From: Rhizobium sp. G21
GTDB taxonomy: Bacteria; Pseudomonadota; Alphaproteobacteria; Rhizobiales; Rhizobiaceae
DNA length: 64,000 nucleotides
Reading direction: 5' to 3'
Assembly (NCBI RefSeq): GCF_014158035.1
Contig: NZ_JACFXW010000001.1
Span: forward strand, 248,001 to 312,000
The notes beneath the pieces were generated by a model. The model worked only from the letters and a program-made list of their open reading frames with translations. It had not been told where the DNA came from and did no database searches. A program made the position numbers and the translations under genes. Below, in pieces: positions 1-9,875 of this stretch (positions within the stretch are counted from its first letter, which is position 1; the number at the start of each line of letters is the position of its first letter).

Positions 1-4
1 GTCG

Positions 5-891
5 GTGGAGGCGCTCGCCCGCCAGCCGCATGACATGCTGGTGATCGACGCCACCCGCGACGGAACCGACGCGACCCGCTTTTCCCGCAGGGATGTCGCC
101 GCCATGCAAGACGGCCCGGACGGCCGCCGTCTCGTCGCATCCTATATCTCCATCGGCGAGGCCAGCGATTTCCGAGATTACTGGGACGAGGACTGGACGA
201 CCACCGGCAAGGCGACCGGCAGGCTCACCGCCGACGCCCCCGACTGGCTCGGCCCCGTCAATCCCGATTGGCCCGAAAGCCGCAAGGTCCGCTACTGGGA
301 CGAGGATTGGCAGGACATCCTCTTCAACGACAAGCGAAGCGGCGATCTCGACAATATCGTCAAGGCCGGCTTCGACGCCGCCTATCTCGACATCGTCGAC
401 GCCTATTACTTCTGGGGTTCGGAGGTGAAGAAATCCGACCGCCAGCCCGGCGACCCGAAAACGACACCCACGCCGCCGACCGCATGGTCGAGTTCATCAA
501 GGACATGACCGACCACGCCCGCGAGAGAAACGACGATTTCTTCGTCATCCCGCAGAACGGCGCCTGGATCATCGACGCGCTGAAGGACGGAGGCCGGGCT
601 TATCGCGACGAGATCGCCGACTACTATGCCTCCATCGGCGGCATCGGCATCGAAGACCTCTATTTCCGCGGCGACAAGGACGAAAACAACCGTTTTCGCC
701 CCGACGAAGACACGATCCGCATCCTCAAGCGCGACTTCCTCGCCCACGACATCCCCGTCTATGTTACGGATTACATCACCGGCGACAAACGGGTCGCGAC
801 GTTCCAAGCGGCGGCTGCGGAGGATGGATTCATCCCCTATGCGGCGCCGGACCGGGATCTGGACCGGATGGGGGATGGGTGGGAGATGTGA
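5..891 (+). CDS. GH114-like (TM1410/MJ1477 family) putative glycoside hydrolase, 5' partial, frameshifted
   Basis: The protein resembles the TM1410/GH114 family of TIM-barrel putative endo-alpha-1,4-polygalactosaminidases. Family-like stretches are VASYISIGEA, YWDEDWQ, AGFDAAYLDIVDAY and, after the break, VIPQNGAW and YVTDYI. The acidic residues in YLDIVDAY are likely active-site candidates. The frame changes near 454-457 (GACCCGAAAAC): the first frame ends in nonsense at 508, while the next frame continues DPENDTHAADRMVEFIKDM to a stop at 891. One missing base explains this. No signal peptide is visible because the true start is probably upstream of the window. The assignment comes from recalled motifs; substrate is unknown. 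Confidence 0.7.
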
Positions 892-1110
892 GTTCCAGCA
901 CACGACCTGCGCTGCCCGGCGACGCTGATGCGAAGCGCAGGGTCGATGCGCGACCTGCGGGCCCTGACTGATCGACCAAGTCGCCGCCGACGACTGCATG
1001 GAGACGTTTTGGAAAGCGGCGGAGGGCCGATCACTCCCGGCGCCGCGCCGGACCAGGATGGATGTCGGCATTTGGCCCTGAGCGGACTTGGCGGGAAATC
1101 GGCGCGGACA

Positions 1111-2206
1111 TCATTTCAATAGCCCGGCTTTACGCAAGGCGTCGTTTATGACCTTGCCGACACCCTGCTCCGTCGAACGGTCGCCACGAGTCTGGCCGCC
1201 TTTGCTCTTCGCGAAGTCGAGCGCCCTGGCCACGAGGGATTCTATCCGGTCGTGCCCGGCGTCGACGTTCCGGATGGTGGTGGACTGTTCATACATGGAT
1301 ACGTCGTTCGCATCGGCCAGCCCCCAGGACATGGCGATTCGAGCCGTAGACGATATGCCGGCGCTCAGCATGTAAGGTCCCGCCTTACCCAATGCAGTGT
1401 CGGCCGGCGATGCCAGGGGAACGCCATGCGCCATGCCTTTGACGAGATAGAGCTCGACCAGCGTCCGCCCATGCGGGTCCGACCAAGCCTGGCGCAGATG
1501 GCCATTGATCGTCTCTTCGCTCGGCAAGCCCAGCAGTTCGTGAGCGCCGCGCCATTGATCGGCGATCTGTTCGGCATTGAGAGATTTTACGGTCTGGTCA
1601 TGCGTGCCGTGCCAGATGGAGACGGACGGCAATCGCCGAGGTCTCGTCGATATGGTCGCCAGCGCCTTCCGCAACGTCTTGCTGCTCGGCGGATTTCTGC
1701 CATGCATACGCTCGAAAGCCTGGGCAACGCCGGAGGACACCCCGTAAGGCAGCCCGCCAATGATGGCGCCGCCCGCGAAGAGATCGATAGGCTGCAAGCA
1801 TCACATTGGCCATAGCCCCGCCTGCCGATAGGCCCGTGACGTAAATGCGGTCCGAGTCCAGTCCATGCGATTGCATGACGTGGTCGACCATCTCTTTGAT
1901 GGAGGCGGCTTCGCCAACATCTCTGCGGATGTCGCCCGGCTCGAACCAATTGAAGCAGAGATTCGCATTGTTCGATCTCTGCTGTTCTGGAAACAGCACC
2001 GCGAAGCCCTTCTCCTCGGCAAGCTGCGACCATCCGGAACCGAGGTCGTAGCCTGCCGCAGTCTGGGTGCAGCCATGCAGGACCACGACGAGTGCTGCCC
2101 TGGGAGCCAGGACCGAGGGCAGAAAGAGCCAACCCCTCAAAGCGCCCGGGTTTGTGCCGAATCTTTTCAGTTCAACGAGTTCTCTTACTCTGTTTGCGGG
2201 GGACAT
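1111..2206 (-). CDS. PHB depolymerase-family esterase (alpha/beta hydrolase), frameshifted
   Basis: Member of the Esterase_phb family, which hydrolyses polyhydroxybutyrate oligomers or other short esters. The N-terminal part has VVVLHGCTQTAAGYD (oxyanion region) and the nucleophile elbow GLSAGGAM. The C-terminal part has HGTHDQTV (catalytic Asp region) and KGMAHGVPL (catalytic His region). The start at 2206 is preceded by GGAGA at good spacing; an ATG lies at 2212 too. The frame breaks near 1783-1789: MLAAY is in one frame and DLFAGGAIIGGLPYG in the next, where relatives read AAYP-D-[LV]-F-AGGA, so two bases are probably missing (or one is extra). The phasin at 29.5 kb fits a PHB-accumulating host. 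The exact substrate is not known. Confidence 0.75.
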
Positions 2207-2433
2207 TTTCATTCTCCAAAGCCCGGCCATGGGGCGAGGATTAGACATGGGGACGAATGCTGCGCTGCACAATGAGGCGTCGGAATTTATCGCGCCGCGC
2301 CTTGGGGCCCTGCTGAGACGGCGGCCTTGCTGTTGCTCTTGGCCGGAAATCCAGGACAATAAGCGGAACTGGAACTCGCTTCCGCCGTTAACTCCGCCAC
2401 GGGACACTCAGGTTTCGCATCAGGGAGACGACG

Positions 2434-2553
2434 ATGGGAGGCGCCGCAGATAAGGTCGTCGGCAAGGCGAATGAATTGGCCGGTCAATCTCGCCAGGGCG
2501 TCGGTCAGGCCTTCGAACACGATGAGATTTCCTGCTGCGGGTCGTTGCGCTGA
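2434..2553 (+). pseudogene. Short CsbD-like fragment
   Basis: A 39-codon frame starts with MGGAADKVVGKANELAGQ, which resembles the N-terminus of CsbD-family stress proteins (small, hydrophilic, about 60-70 residues). A good ribosome-binding site, CAGGGAG, lies 6 bases before the ATG. After QGVGQAFEHDE the similarity is lost and a stop follows early. This looks like a truncated or frameshifted remnant. It could be a genuine short ORF, or another victim of the indel errors seen in this window. Confidence 0.4.
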
Positions 2554-2760
2554 TGGGCCGAGCCGCCAAGCAACGAAAAGACACATGTCCTTCTGAGCGG
2601 GATATTCGACCAGCAGAAAGCGACGCATGCGAAACCGACGACGCCGGCGATGACTGCCCTCAATTTGAAAACGTCCAAGTGCTATGGTGAATTCTGGCCT
2701 CGTCGCATAAAGCGGCGGAGCGTTCACCGCTCACAGGCTTCCAACGCGGAGTGCGCGAAC

Positions 2761-3879
2761 ATGACCACAGATCCACAGGCGCCGGCGCCTCCAGCTTCCG
2801 ACGCCTCGCCGGGATCGACAAGACTTCAGAAATACGTGGGATGCATCCTGTTTCTGATGGTCATCTATAGCCTCTATGTCGGCCGGGAGTTTCTCACGCC
2901 GATTGTGTTGGCGTTCCTCCTCGCCCTTACGCTAAGCCCGATCGTCCGCTTCCTGTCCAAGCGCTCGGTGCCCGCGGCGATTTCCGCGACGCTGCTCATC
3001 ATTCTGACGGCGCTGTTCATTTCGGCTCTCGTTTATGTGACCAGCGGCCCGATATCGGCGCTGGTCGCCGATGCGCCCGCCATCGGCCAGAAACTGCAGG
3101 ACAAGGCTCATAGCCTTCAGATGACGGTCGAAAAGGCGATCAAGGCGACCGCGCAGATCGACTCCGCCACAGAGGCGGTCGCGGACTCCAATGTCCAAAA
3201 AGTCGTCGTGGCTCAACCCGGCATCCTGTCGCGGGCCGCCGGCAACGCGGTGTCTATTGGAACCACGCTTGCCATCACCTTCGTTCTGTCCCTGTTTCTT
3301 CTCGCATCAGGGACCCTGTTTTACGAGAAGATCATACAGTCGGCGCCGAAGCTGAGCGACAAGAAAAAGGCGCTGCGGGTGGTCTACAATGTCGAGCGGG
3401 AAATCTCGCGCTATCTGTTCACGATCACGATCATCAACGGTCTTCTTGGCGTCACGATCGGCATCGGGCTTTGGTTCATCGGAATTCCAAACGCGCTCGT
3501 TTGGGGTGTCGCCGCAGCCATCCTCAACTTCCTCCCCTATATAGGCGCATTGCTGACGGTGATTGTTGTCGCCGTCATCTCGCTGGCCACGTTCGATGGA
3601 ATTCTGATCGGTCTTCTTGCGCCCGCCTTCGTGCTGACCTGCAACATCGTCGAAGGACAGTTCGTCACCCCGCTGATGCTTGGCAGACGGCTGGAGCTGA
3701 ACACCGTGGCGGTGTTCATCTCGATCTCATTCTGGTCCTGGATCTGGGGTTTCATCGGCGCTCTTCTCGCAGTCCCCATTCTTGTTGTGATCAAGGTCAT
3801 CTGCGACCATTTCGAACCACTGCAAGCGTTCGGAAACTTCCTCTCCGCCCAACAGACGATCAACAAGTCGGAGGAATGA
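2761..3879 (+). CDS. AI-2E family transporter (PerM/YhhT-like membrane protein)
   Basis: A 372-residue integral membrane protein of the AI-2E transporter family. Two N-terminal membrane segments (about residues 24-65), a third near residues 75-95, a soluble region about residues 100-150, then several C-terminal segments with the family-like stretch NFLPYIGALLTVIVV and EGQFVTPLMLGRRLELNTVAVF. The family exports small molecules or ions by a poorly known route; some members export autoinducer-2 and others are Na+/H+ antiporters. The start at 2761 (MTTDPQAPAPP) gives a normal proline-rich cytosolic N-terminus; a longer frame from 2650 has no support. It stands alone, with no clear partner gene. 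Confidence 0.85.
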   Translation: MTTDPQAPAPPASDASPGSTRLQKYVGCILFLMVIYSLYVGREFLTPIVLAFLLALTLSPIVRFLSKRSVPAAISATLLIILTALFISALVYVTSGPISALVADAPAIGQKLQDKAHSLQMTVEKAIKATAQIDSATEAVADSNVQKVVVAQPGILSRAAGNAVSIGTTLAITFVLSLFLLASGTLFYEKIIQSAPKLSDKKKALRVVYNVEREISRYLFTITIINGLLGVTIGIGLWFIGIPNALVWGVAAAILNFLPYIGALLTVIVVAVISLATFDGILIGLLAPAFVLTCNIVEGQFVTPLMLGRRLELNTVAVFISISFWSWIWGFIGALLAVPILVVIKVICDHFEPLQAFGNFLSAQQTINKSEE

Positions 3880-4648
3880 CGCGATCGCCGTTTTCCACCG
3901 CTTTACATCCATCGGCATGATGGGGACGTCAGCATTACGGAAGTGAAAGCGAAACCCACACTTATGAACGCGCAAGAACGACGGTTGCCGCCATCAACGC
4001 GGATGATGCGCTTTGGACGAGTTCATAATAGATTCTTTCGACGCGCCTTCACGCCAAATTTTCAAAAGAATCTTCCCCTGCCTCATCCCCCACCATCCCA
4101 CACCCCTTATCCTCGTCTCGTCCCATCATCGGCTACACCGCGAGGCGTCGCGGCGAGGTGGGGCCGGCGCTGGGGCAAGGGGGACGACGTGAACCCTCTT
4201 TCTCCGGGGCTTCGAGAAACGACGACCCCCGAAGACTGGGGACCTGGGCGTGAAAGCGTCCCCCAGGGTGGCGTCTCGCAAGGGACGTCATAGTAAGGCC
4301 CGCTTTAGAGGCGGATTACCCGCAGGCTCGATCTGCGGCGACGAGCGTCAAGTTCGAGGCACAAACCGCCGACTGCGGGGCGCGACGAGCGTCATACTAA
4401 ACTAACTTAACGAGGCGTTCTTCGCGCCCCGGCCGAGCCCGCATGGGCGAAGCGAGAGAATGAGGCTTAACTCCGGGCGATGAGACGCGGCGGGGGTTTT
4501 GGCGCGCCCGGTCCCGATCAACGGCCGGGAGGCCCGCCGCCCACCCTTCCAAAACCGCCCAAATCGCTCTATACCGCGCGCGTCAACTGCCGGATCTTCC
4601 GGCCTCACCACCCGCATTCGTTGGCGGGACTGGATAAAGGAAAAGCAT
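3880..4648. other. Long intergenic region before thrS
   Basis: About 770 bases with no convincing gene. Short open frames here lack family features and ribosome-binding sites. The stretch at about 4070-4300 is rich in C runs and then G runs. A 13-base direct repeat, GCGACGAGCGTCA, occurs at 4338-4350 and 4382-4394. No tRNA and no T-box are visible. The last part must carry the thrS promoter; AAAGGA lies just before the thrS ATG at 4649. Confidence 0.5.
4338..4394. repeat. 13-base direct repeat upstream of thrS
   Basis: GCGACGAGCGTCA occurs at 4338-4350 and again at 4382-4394, 44 bases apart, each shortly preceded by TGCGG. It could be a binding site pair or a remnant of an intergenic repeat; function unknown. 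Confidence 0.4.
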
Positions 4649-6633
4649 ATGTCCGTTTCCCTGACTTTCCCCGATGGCTCCGTCCGCTCTTATGACGCCT
4701 CCGCAACCGGACGCGACGTCGCCGAGAGCATTTCGAAATCGCTGGCCAAGAAGGCCGTCGCCATCAAGATCGACGGCGCGCTGCGCGATCTCTCCGACCC
4801 CGTCGTCGACGGCCGGATCGAGATCGTCACCCGCACCGATCCCGCCGCCCTCGAGCTCATCCGCCATGACGCGGCCCATGTGATGGCCGAAGCCGTGCAG
4901 GAACTCTGGCCGGGCACCCAGGTCACCATCGGCCCGGTGATCGAAAACGGCTTCTATTACGATTTCTATCGCGACGCGCCCTTCACCCCCGACGACCTGC
5001 CGGTCATCGAGAAGAAGATGAAGGAAATCATCGGCCGCAACAAAGCCTTCACCAAGGAAGTGTGGTCGCGCGACCGCGCCAAGCAGGTCTTTGCCGATAA
5101 GGGCGAGACGTTCAAGGTCGAGCTGGTCGACGCCATCCCCGAGGGACAGGATCTCAAGATCTACCACCAGGGCGACTGGTTCGATCTCTGCCGTGGGCCT
5201 CATATGGCTTCCACCGGCCAGATCGGCACGGCCTTCAAGCTGATGAAGGTGGCCGGCGCCTATTGGCGCGGCGACAGCAACAATCCCATGCTGACCCGCA
5301 TCTACGGCACCGCCTGGGCCGAACAGGCCGAGCTCGACGCCTATCTGCACAAGCTCGCCGAAGCCGAAAAGCGCGATCACCGCAAGCTGGGCCGCGAAAT
5401 GGATCTCTACCATTTCCAGGAAGAAGGCCCGGGCGTGGTGTTCTGGCATGGCAAGGGCTGGCGCATGTTCCAAACGCTGACCGCCTATATGCGCCGCCGG
5501 CTGGCCGGAACCTATCAGGAGGTCAACGCGCCGCAGGTGCTCGACAAGTCGCTCTGGGAAACATCCGGCCATTGGGGCTGGTATCAGGAGAACATGTTCG
5601 CGGTGAAATCCGCCCATGCCTTCACCCATCCCGACGACGAGGAAGCCGACCAGAAGGTTTTCGCGCTCAAGCCGATGAACTGCCCCGGCCATATCCAGAT
5701 CTTCAAGCATGGCCTGAAGTCCTATCGCGACATGCCGGTGCGTCTGGCCGAATTCGGCCTGGTGCATCGCTATGAAGCCTCGGGCGCGCTGCATGGGCTG
5801 ATGCGCGTGCGCGGCTTCACCCAGGACGACGCCCACGTCTTCTGCACCGACGAGCAGATGGCGGCGGAATGCCTGCGCATCAACGACCTGATCCTCTCGG
5901 TCTATCAGGATTTCGGCTTCGACGAGATCGTGGTCAAGCTCTCCACCCGCCCGGACAAGCGCGTCGGCGAGGATGCGCTGTGGGATCGCGCCGAAAGCGT
6001 CATGATGGAGGTGCTCAAGACCATCGAGGAACAGTCCGGCGGCCGCATCAAGACCGGCATCCTGCCGGGCGAGGGCGCCTTCTATGGTCCGAAGTTCGAA
6101 TACACCCTGAAGGACGCCATCGGCCGCGAATGGCAGTGCGGCACGACCCAGGTCGACTTCAACCTGCCCGAACGCTTCGGCGCCTTCTATATCGACAGCA
6201 ATTCGGAAAAGACCCAGCCGGTGATGATCCATCGCGCCATCTGCGGTTCGATGGAGCGCTTCCTCGGCATTCTCATCGAAAACTACCGGCCGGCCATATG
6301 CCGTTGTGGTTTGCGCCGCAGCAGGTGGTGGTCGCCACCATCACCTCGGAGGCCGACGACTACGCCATGAAGGTCGTGGAGCGTCTGCGTCACGCCGGCC
6401 TGTCGGTCGAGGCGGATCTGCGCAACGAGAAGATCAACTACAAGGTCCGTGAGCACTCGGTGACCAAGGTTCCGGTGATTCTGGTCTGCGGCAAGCGCGA
6501 AGCGGAGGAGCAGACGGTCAATATGCGTCGGCTCGGCTCGCAGAACCAGACGCCGATGGCGCTGGAGGAAGCCATCGCCGCGCTCGTCGACGAGGCGACG
6601 CCGCCGGATCTCAAGCGTCGCAAGGCGCTTTAA
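4649..6633 (+). CDS. thrS: Threonyl-tRNA synthetase, frameshifted
   Basis: Charges tRNA-Thr with threonine in the cytosol. Domains in order: TGS (residues 1-62), the editing domain with HDAAHV (H73, H77) and CRGPH, the class II catalytic core with [10 protein letters not shown] and MIHRAICGS (zinc and ATP site regions), then an anticodon-binding domain ending LKRRKAL. About 661 residues, normal for the family. The start ATG at 4649 has AAAGGA upstream and opens with a typical TGS sequence ([11 protein letters not shown]). The frame breaks near 6286-6290: LIENY is followed in another frame by [15 protein letters not shown], exactly as relatives read through. The gene is essential and single-copy here, so the break is almost certainly a sequence error. 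Confidence 0.95.
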
Positions 6634-6657
6634 ACGCGCAAGCGAGACAAAAGTTCC

Positions 6658-6686
6658 GACAGGCGTGGACAAAATCCACGCCTGTC
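6658..6686 (+). terminator. Hairpin after thrS
   Basis: A perfect 12-base inverted repeat, GACAGGCGTGGA / TCCACGCCTGTC, with a 5-base loop lies 24 bases after the thrS stop. The T tract after it is weak, so it may end transcription or protect the 3' end. Confidence 0.6.
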
Positions 6687-6710
6687 GTCATTATGTCACC
6701 ATAGGTTCTT

Positions 6711-7580
6711 ATGGGTGTAAGAACTGTCGACGATAATACTGGAAACGCCCCCGTGAAATTCAGAGAACTGTCTTACGCCAATGAGAGCGACCCGCTTCTC
6801 AAGCGCATGGTGATCCGCACCGTCGAGAACCTTTCCGGCCGTGACAGATATGTCGAAATGTACAAGATCTGGCGCTCCGAAGTGGTGGGCAAGTCCGATC
6901 GGGTGTTTTCCAGGATGCTCGAACTGATCAAGATCGACCTTTCGGTCAAGGGCAACTGGCCGCCGAAGGATCTGCCCGAAGGCCCGGTGGTCATGGTCGC
7001 CAACCATCCCTATGGCATCGCCGACGGCATCGCCGTGCTGGCGCTGGCCGAACAGCTCGGCCGTCCCTTCAAGGTGCTGATCAACGACCAGCTGTTGAAG
7101 ATCCCGGAAATGAAGCCCTATGCGCTGCCGGTGTCTTTCGAAGAGACCAAGGAAGCGCTGGCCATCAACATGGCCACCCGCAACGAGGCGCTCCGGCTGT
7201 TGAAGGAAGGCGTCACCATCGTGATCTTCCCGGCCGGCGGCGTCGCCACCGCGCCCAAGGGGTTCGGCCAGGCCGAGGATCTGCCGTGGAAGATGTTCCC
7301 GGCCAAGCTCATCCAGTCGGCCAAGGCCAGCGTGCTGCCGATCTATTTCGAGGGACAGAACGGCTGGCTGTTCCATCTCGTCAGCCGCTTTTCGCTGACG
7401 TTGCGCCTGTCGCTGCTGATCCGCGAATTCTGCCAGTTGTCGGGCGAGACGATCTATTCCAATATCGGCCAGATCGTGCCCTGGGACGAGCTGTCGCGCA
7501 TTCCCGACCGCAAGGCGATCCTGCAATATATTTACGAGTCGGTGTTTTCGCTGGACGCGCGCGCGGTGAAAACTGCGTAA
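6711..7580 (+). CDS. Lysophospholipid acyltransferase family protein
   Basis: A 289-residue protein of the PlsC-like acyltransferase superfamily, which moves acyl groups to glycerolipid or ornithine-lipid precursors at the membrane. The acyltransferase motif is VVMVANHPYGIADG, followed later by VIFPAGGVATAPKG (motif III region) and VLPIYFEGQNG (motif IV region). In NHPYGIAD the Asp is six residues after the His, one more than the classic NHx4D spacing. The ATG at 6711 lacks a strong ribosome-binding site; an internal start is possible. Substrate cannot be told from sequence. Confidence 0.75.
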   Translation: MGVRTVDDNTGNAPVKFRELSYANESDPLLKRMVIRTVENLSGRDRYVEMYKIWRSEVVGKSDRVFSRMLELIKIDLSVKGNWPPKDLPEGPVVMVANHPYGIADGIAVLALAEQLGRPFKVLINDQLLKIPEMKPYALPVSFEETKEALAINMATRNEALRLLKEGVTIVIFPAGGVATAPKGFGQAEDLPWKMFPAKLIQSAKASVLPIYFEGQNGWLFHLVSRFSLTLRLSLLIREFCQLSGETIYSNIGQIVPWDELSRIPDRKAILQYIYESVFSLDARAVKTA

Positions 7581-7595
7581 GACTGGACCGACGGA

Positions 7596-8594
7596 TCAGC
7601 CGTCGTCCAGCAGCACTTCGACATCCTGATTCTTGCCCGGCGCGACGGTGAAGTCGCGCTGGTAGATCTTGTCCTTGTGGCGCGCCACGGCGGTGTATTT
7701 GCCTTCGGCCAGGATCACCACCGGAAAGGCGCCGACGCTTTCGCTGACCGAGTCGCCCGAGCCCGACAGGATCGACCAGGCCGTGTCGGCGATCGCCTCG
7801 CCGCCCTCCTGCGACACCAGCTTGAGCGCGATCTTGGCCGCCTTGTGCTGCAGCGTCGCCTTGGTCAATTGCCCGGCTCGGATCTGGATATCGGCGCGGA
7901 TCGTGGCGTTGATGTCGCCGTAGTTGGAGACGATGTGATAGGTGCCGGCGTTCAGCCGCACGATCTCGCCGGGCTTGACGTCGCTCATGATCAAGCCGCG
8001 CTCGCCATCCTCGCGGACCTCGGACGCATAGATGTTGAATTTCAATTCGCTGACCGGAATGCGGTTGTCGGAGCCCGACACCGCGTTCAGCACCACGCCG
8101 CCGGCGTCGAGCACCAGCGTCTGCGCGGCGACATCGCCTTTGGCGGGCACGACCAGCTTCTTGGTGGCGCCGGCGCGGCCGAAGGCCACATGCACGAAAT
8201 ATTCGCCCGGCTCGAGTTCGAGGTCGGCCGAGCCGCCCTCTGCGCTGGCCAGCAGCGGCAGCTTGCCGTCGGGACCGGCGATGGGGCGGAAGACCCGCCA
8301 GGAAAGGCCGTATTTCATCGGCTTGCCGCCCTCGGTCAGTCGGGCCTCGAAATGCACGGGCTTGCCGGTGGACAATAGCGCGTCACCGCTCGGGGACAGT
8401 GGCGAAAACGCGTTGATCGCCGGTGTTTCGGCCGGCGGCGTCATCTCCGCGCCGGGCTTGGCTTCATCCGGCCGACGGCTCGGTTCGATGACGGTGAAAG
8501 GGTCGGTGTCCTGCGCTGCGGCCGGCGCGGCGAGGCCGGCGACCATGAGGGCGAGGGCCGCTGGCGCGAATGAGGCGATGATGGCGGTCTTCAT
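7596..8594 (-). CDS. Conserved periplasmic protein of unknown function
   Basis: 332 residues. A clear signal peptide, [28 protein letters not shown], with likely cleavage after AAA. The rest is soluble and beta-rich, with several repeated beta-sandwich-like segments: [39 protein letters not shown] and [21 protein letters not shown]. The recurring [EA]G[EKT]Y pattern suggests tandem carboxypeptidase-regulatory-like or PEGA-type folds. It is convergent with the acyltransferase gene and divergent from the nitroreductase gene. I do not recognise a named family. Confidence 0.75.
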   Translation of the reverse strand: MKTAIIASFAPAALALMVAGLAAPAAAQDTDPFTVIEPSRRPDEAKPGAEMTPPAETPAINAFSPLSPSGDALLSTGKPVHFEARLTEGGKPMKYGLSWRVFRPIAGPDGKLPLLASAEGGSADLELEPGEYFVHVAFGRAGATKKLVVPAKGDVAAQTLVLDAGGVVLNAVSGSDNRIPVSELKFNIYASEVREDGERGLIMSDVKPGEIVRLNAGTYHIVSNYGDINATIRADIQIRAGQLTKATLQHKAAKIALKLVSQEGGEAIADTAWSILSGSGDSVSESVGAFPVVILAEGKYTAVARHKDKIYQRDFTVAPGKNQDVEVLLDDG

Positions 8595-8686
8595 TTCCGA
8601 GCTTGACTCTCCGTTCGCGGCGGATCACTTCTCCCGCAAGCTGGACAGGATTTCAAGTCCGACATCTCCGTCGGAATAGAGGCAAT

Positions 8687-9262
8687 ATGAAGACCGATAT
8701 CACGCTGATCGATTATCTCCGCACCCGCCGCTCCATTCCCGCTTTCCAGATGCGCGAGCCGGGTCCCTCCAAGGAAGAGGTCGACGCCATGTTGACGCTG
8801 GCGAGCCGCGTGCCCGACCATGGCAAGCTCGCCCCCTGGCGCTTCATCGTCTATTCCGGCCCGGTTCGCGAGCGGATCTCGCTCGAACTCTCCGCCATCC
8901 GCAAGGGCGACCAGCCGGATCTCTCCGAAGAGATGGTCAAGGTCGAGGAGACACGCTTCACCCGCGCTCCCGTGGTGATCGCCGTCGTCTCCCGCGCCGC
9001 GCCGCATGCGAAAATCCCGGAATGGGAACAGGTGATGTCGGCCGGCGCCGTCTGCCTCAACCTGCTGATGGCGGCCAATGCGCATGGCTATGTCTCGAAC
9101 TGGCTGTCGGAATGGATGGCCTTCGACGAGCGCGCCTTCCCGATCCTCGGCGTTCAGCCGGGTGAGAAGGTGGCGGGATTCATCCATATCGGCTCGACCG
9201 ATTTCCCGGTCGTCGACCGGCCGCGGCCGGAGCTGTCCGACATCGTCAGCTGGGCGGAATAG
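8687..9262 (+). CDS. Nitroreductase family protein
   Basis: A 191-residue FMN-dependent nitroreductase-fold protein. The N-terminus has the family signature [15 protein letters not shown] and [18 protein letters not shown] (FMN phosphate and isoalloxazine contacts). The C-terminal half has [26 protein letters not shown] and GFIHIG. It probably reduces quinones, nitro compounds or similar substrates using NAD(P)H. The start at 8687 has AGAGG nearby; upstream codons in the same frame are not protein-like. The gene ends 4 bases before the next start, so the two are probably co-transcribed. Confidence 0.88.
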   Translation: MKTDITLIDYLRTRRSIPAFQMREPGPSKEEVDAMLTLASRVPDHGKLAPWRFIVYSGPVRERISLELSAIRKGDQPDLSEEMVKVEETRFTRAPVVIAVVSRAAPHAKIPEWEQVMSAGAVCLNLLMAANAHGYVSNWLSEWMAFDERAFPILGVQPGEKVAGFIHIGSTDFPVVDRPRPELSDIVSWAE

Positions 9263-9266
9263 ACGG

Positions 9267-9872
9267 ATGTTCTACAGGGCCGATACGCGTGATCATGGTC
9301 TGCCGCATGATCCGTTCAAGGCGATCGTCGCGCCGCGGCCGATCGGCTGGATCGGCACGCGCGGCGCCGATGGCGGCCGCAATCTCGGCCCTTACTCCTT
9401 CTTCAACACGGTCTGCGACACGCCGAAGATCGTGATGTTCTCGTCGTCGGGCTACAAGCACTCGGCCCGCAACGCCCTCGAGACCGGCGTCTTCACCGTC
9501 AACTATGTCAGCGCCGACCTGATGGCGGCGATGAACGCGTCCTCCGCCGCCGTACCCTACGGGGTCGACGAATTCGACCTCGCCGGCCTGACCGCCGCCG
9601 AGGGCGAGATGGTCGATGCGCCCTATGTGGCCGAGGCGAAAGCCGTTCTCGAATGCCGCGTCACCCAAATCATCCGCCCCGTCGGTCTCGACGGCAGGGA
9701 GGCGGATGCGCATATGGTGTTCGGCCAGGTGGTCGGCATACGCATCGACGACTCCGTCATCCAGAATGGCCGTTTCGACGTGGCGCTGGCGCGTCCGGTG
9801 ACGCGGCTCGGCTATATGGATTACGCCGAAGCCGGCCCGCTGTTCGAGCTTGCCCGACCCAAGGTCGGTTGA
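9267..9872 (+). CDS. Flavin reductase-like domain protein
   Basis: 201 residues. FMN-binding split-barrel protein: IVAPRPIGWIGTRGADGGRNLGPYSFFNTVCDTPKIVMF is typical of flavin reductase-like proteins of the DIM6/NTAB type. Likely binds FMN and reduces flavin or acts as an oxidoreductase. The start lies 4 bases after the nitroreductase stop, and the two flavoproteins probably share a transcript. Substrate unknown. Confidence 0.85.
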   Translation: MFYRADTRDHGLPHDPFKAIVAPRPIGWIGTRGADGGRNLGPYSFFNTVCDTPKIVMFSSSGYKHSARNALETGVFTVNYVSADLMAAMNASSAAVPYGVDEFDLAGLTAAEGEMVDAPYVAEAKAVLECRVTQIIRPVGLDGREADAHMVFGQVVGIRIDDSVIQNGRFDVALARPVTRLGYMDYAEAGPLFELARPKVG

Positions 9873-9875
9873 CGC

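Noticed and set aside
928-1122. Small plus-strand open frame before the PHB depolymerase-family gene
   Set aside because: No ribosome-binding site and arginine-rich shadow-like composition.
3943-4293. 116-residue open frame in the intergenic region
   Set aside because: Proline/arginine-rich, no family features, crosses the C-run/G-run region.
3880-4648. T-box or tRNA in front of thrS
   Set aside because: No T-box core sequence or cloverleaf could be traced, and T-boxes are not expected in Alphaproteobacteria.
4583-6232. 549-residue open frame antisense to thrS
   Set aside because: Shadow of thrS.
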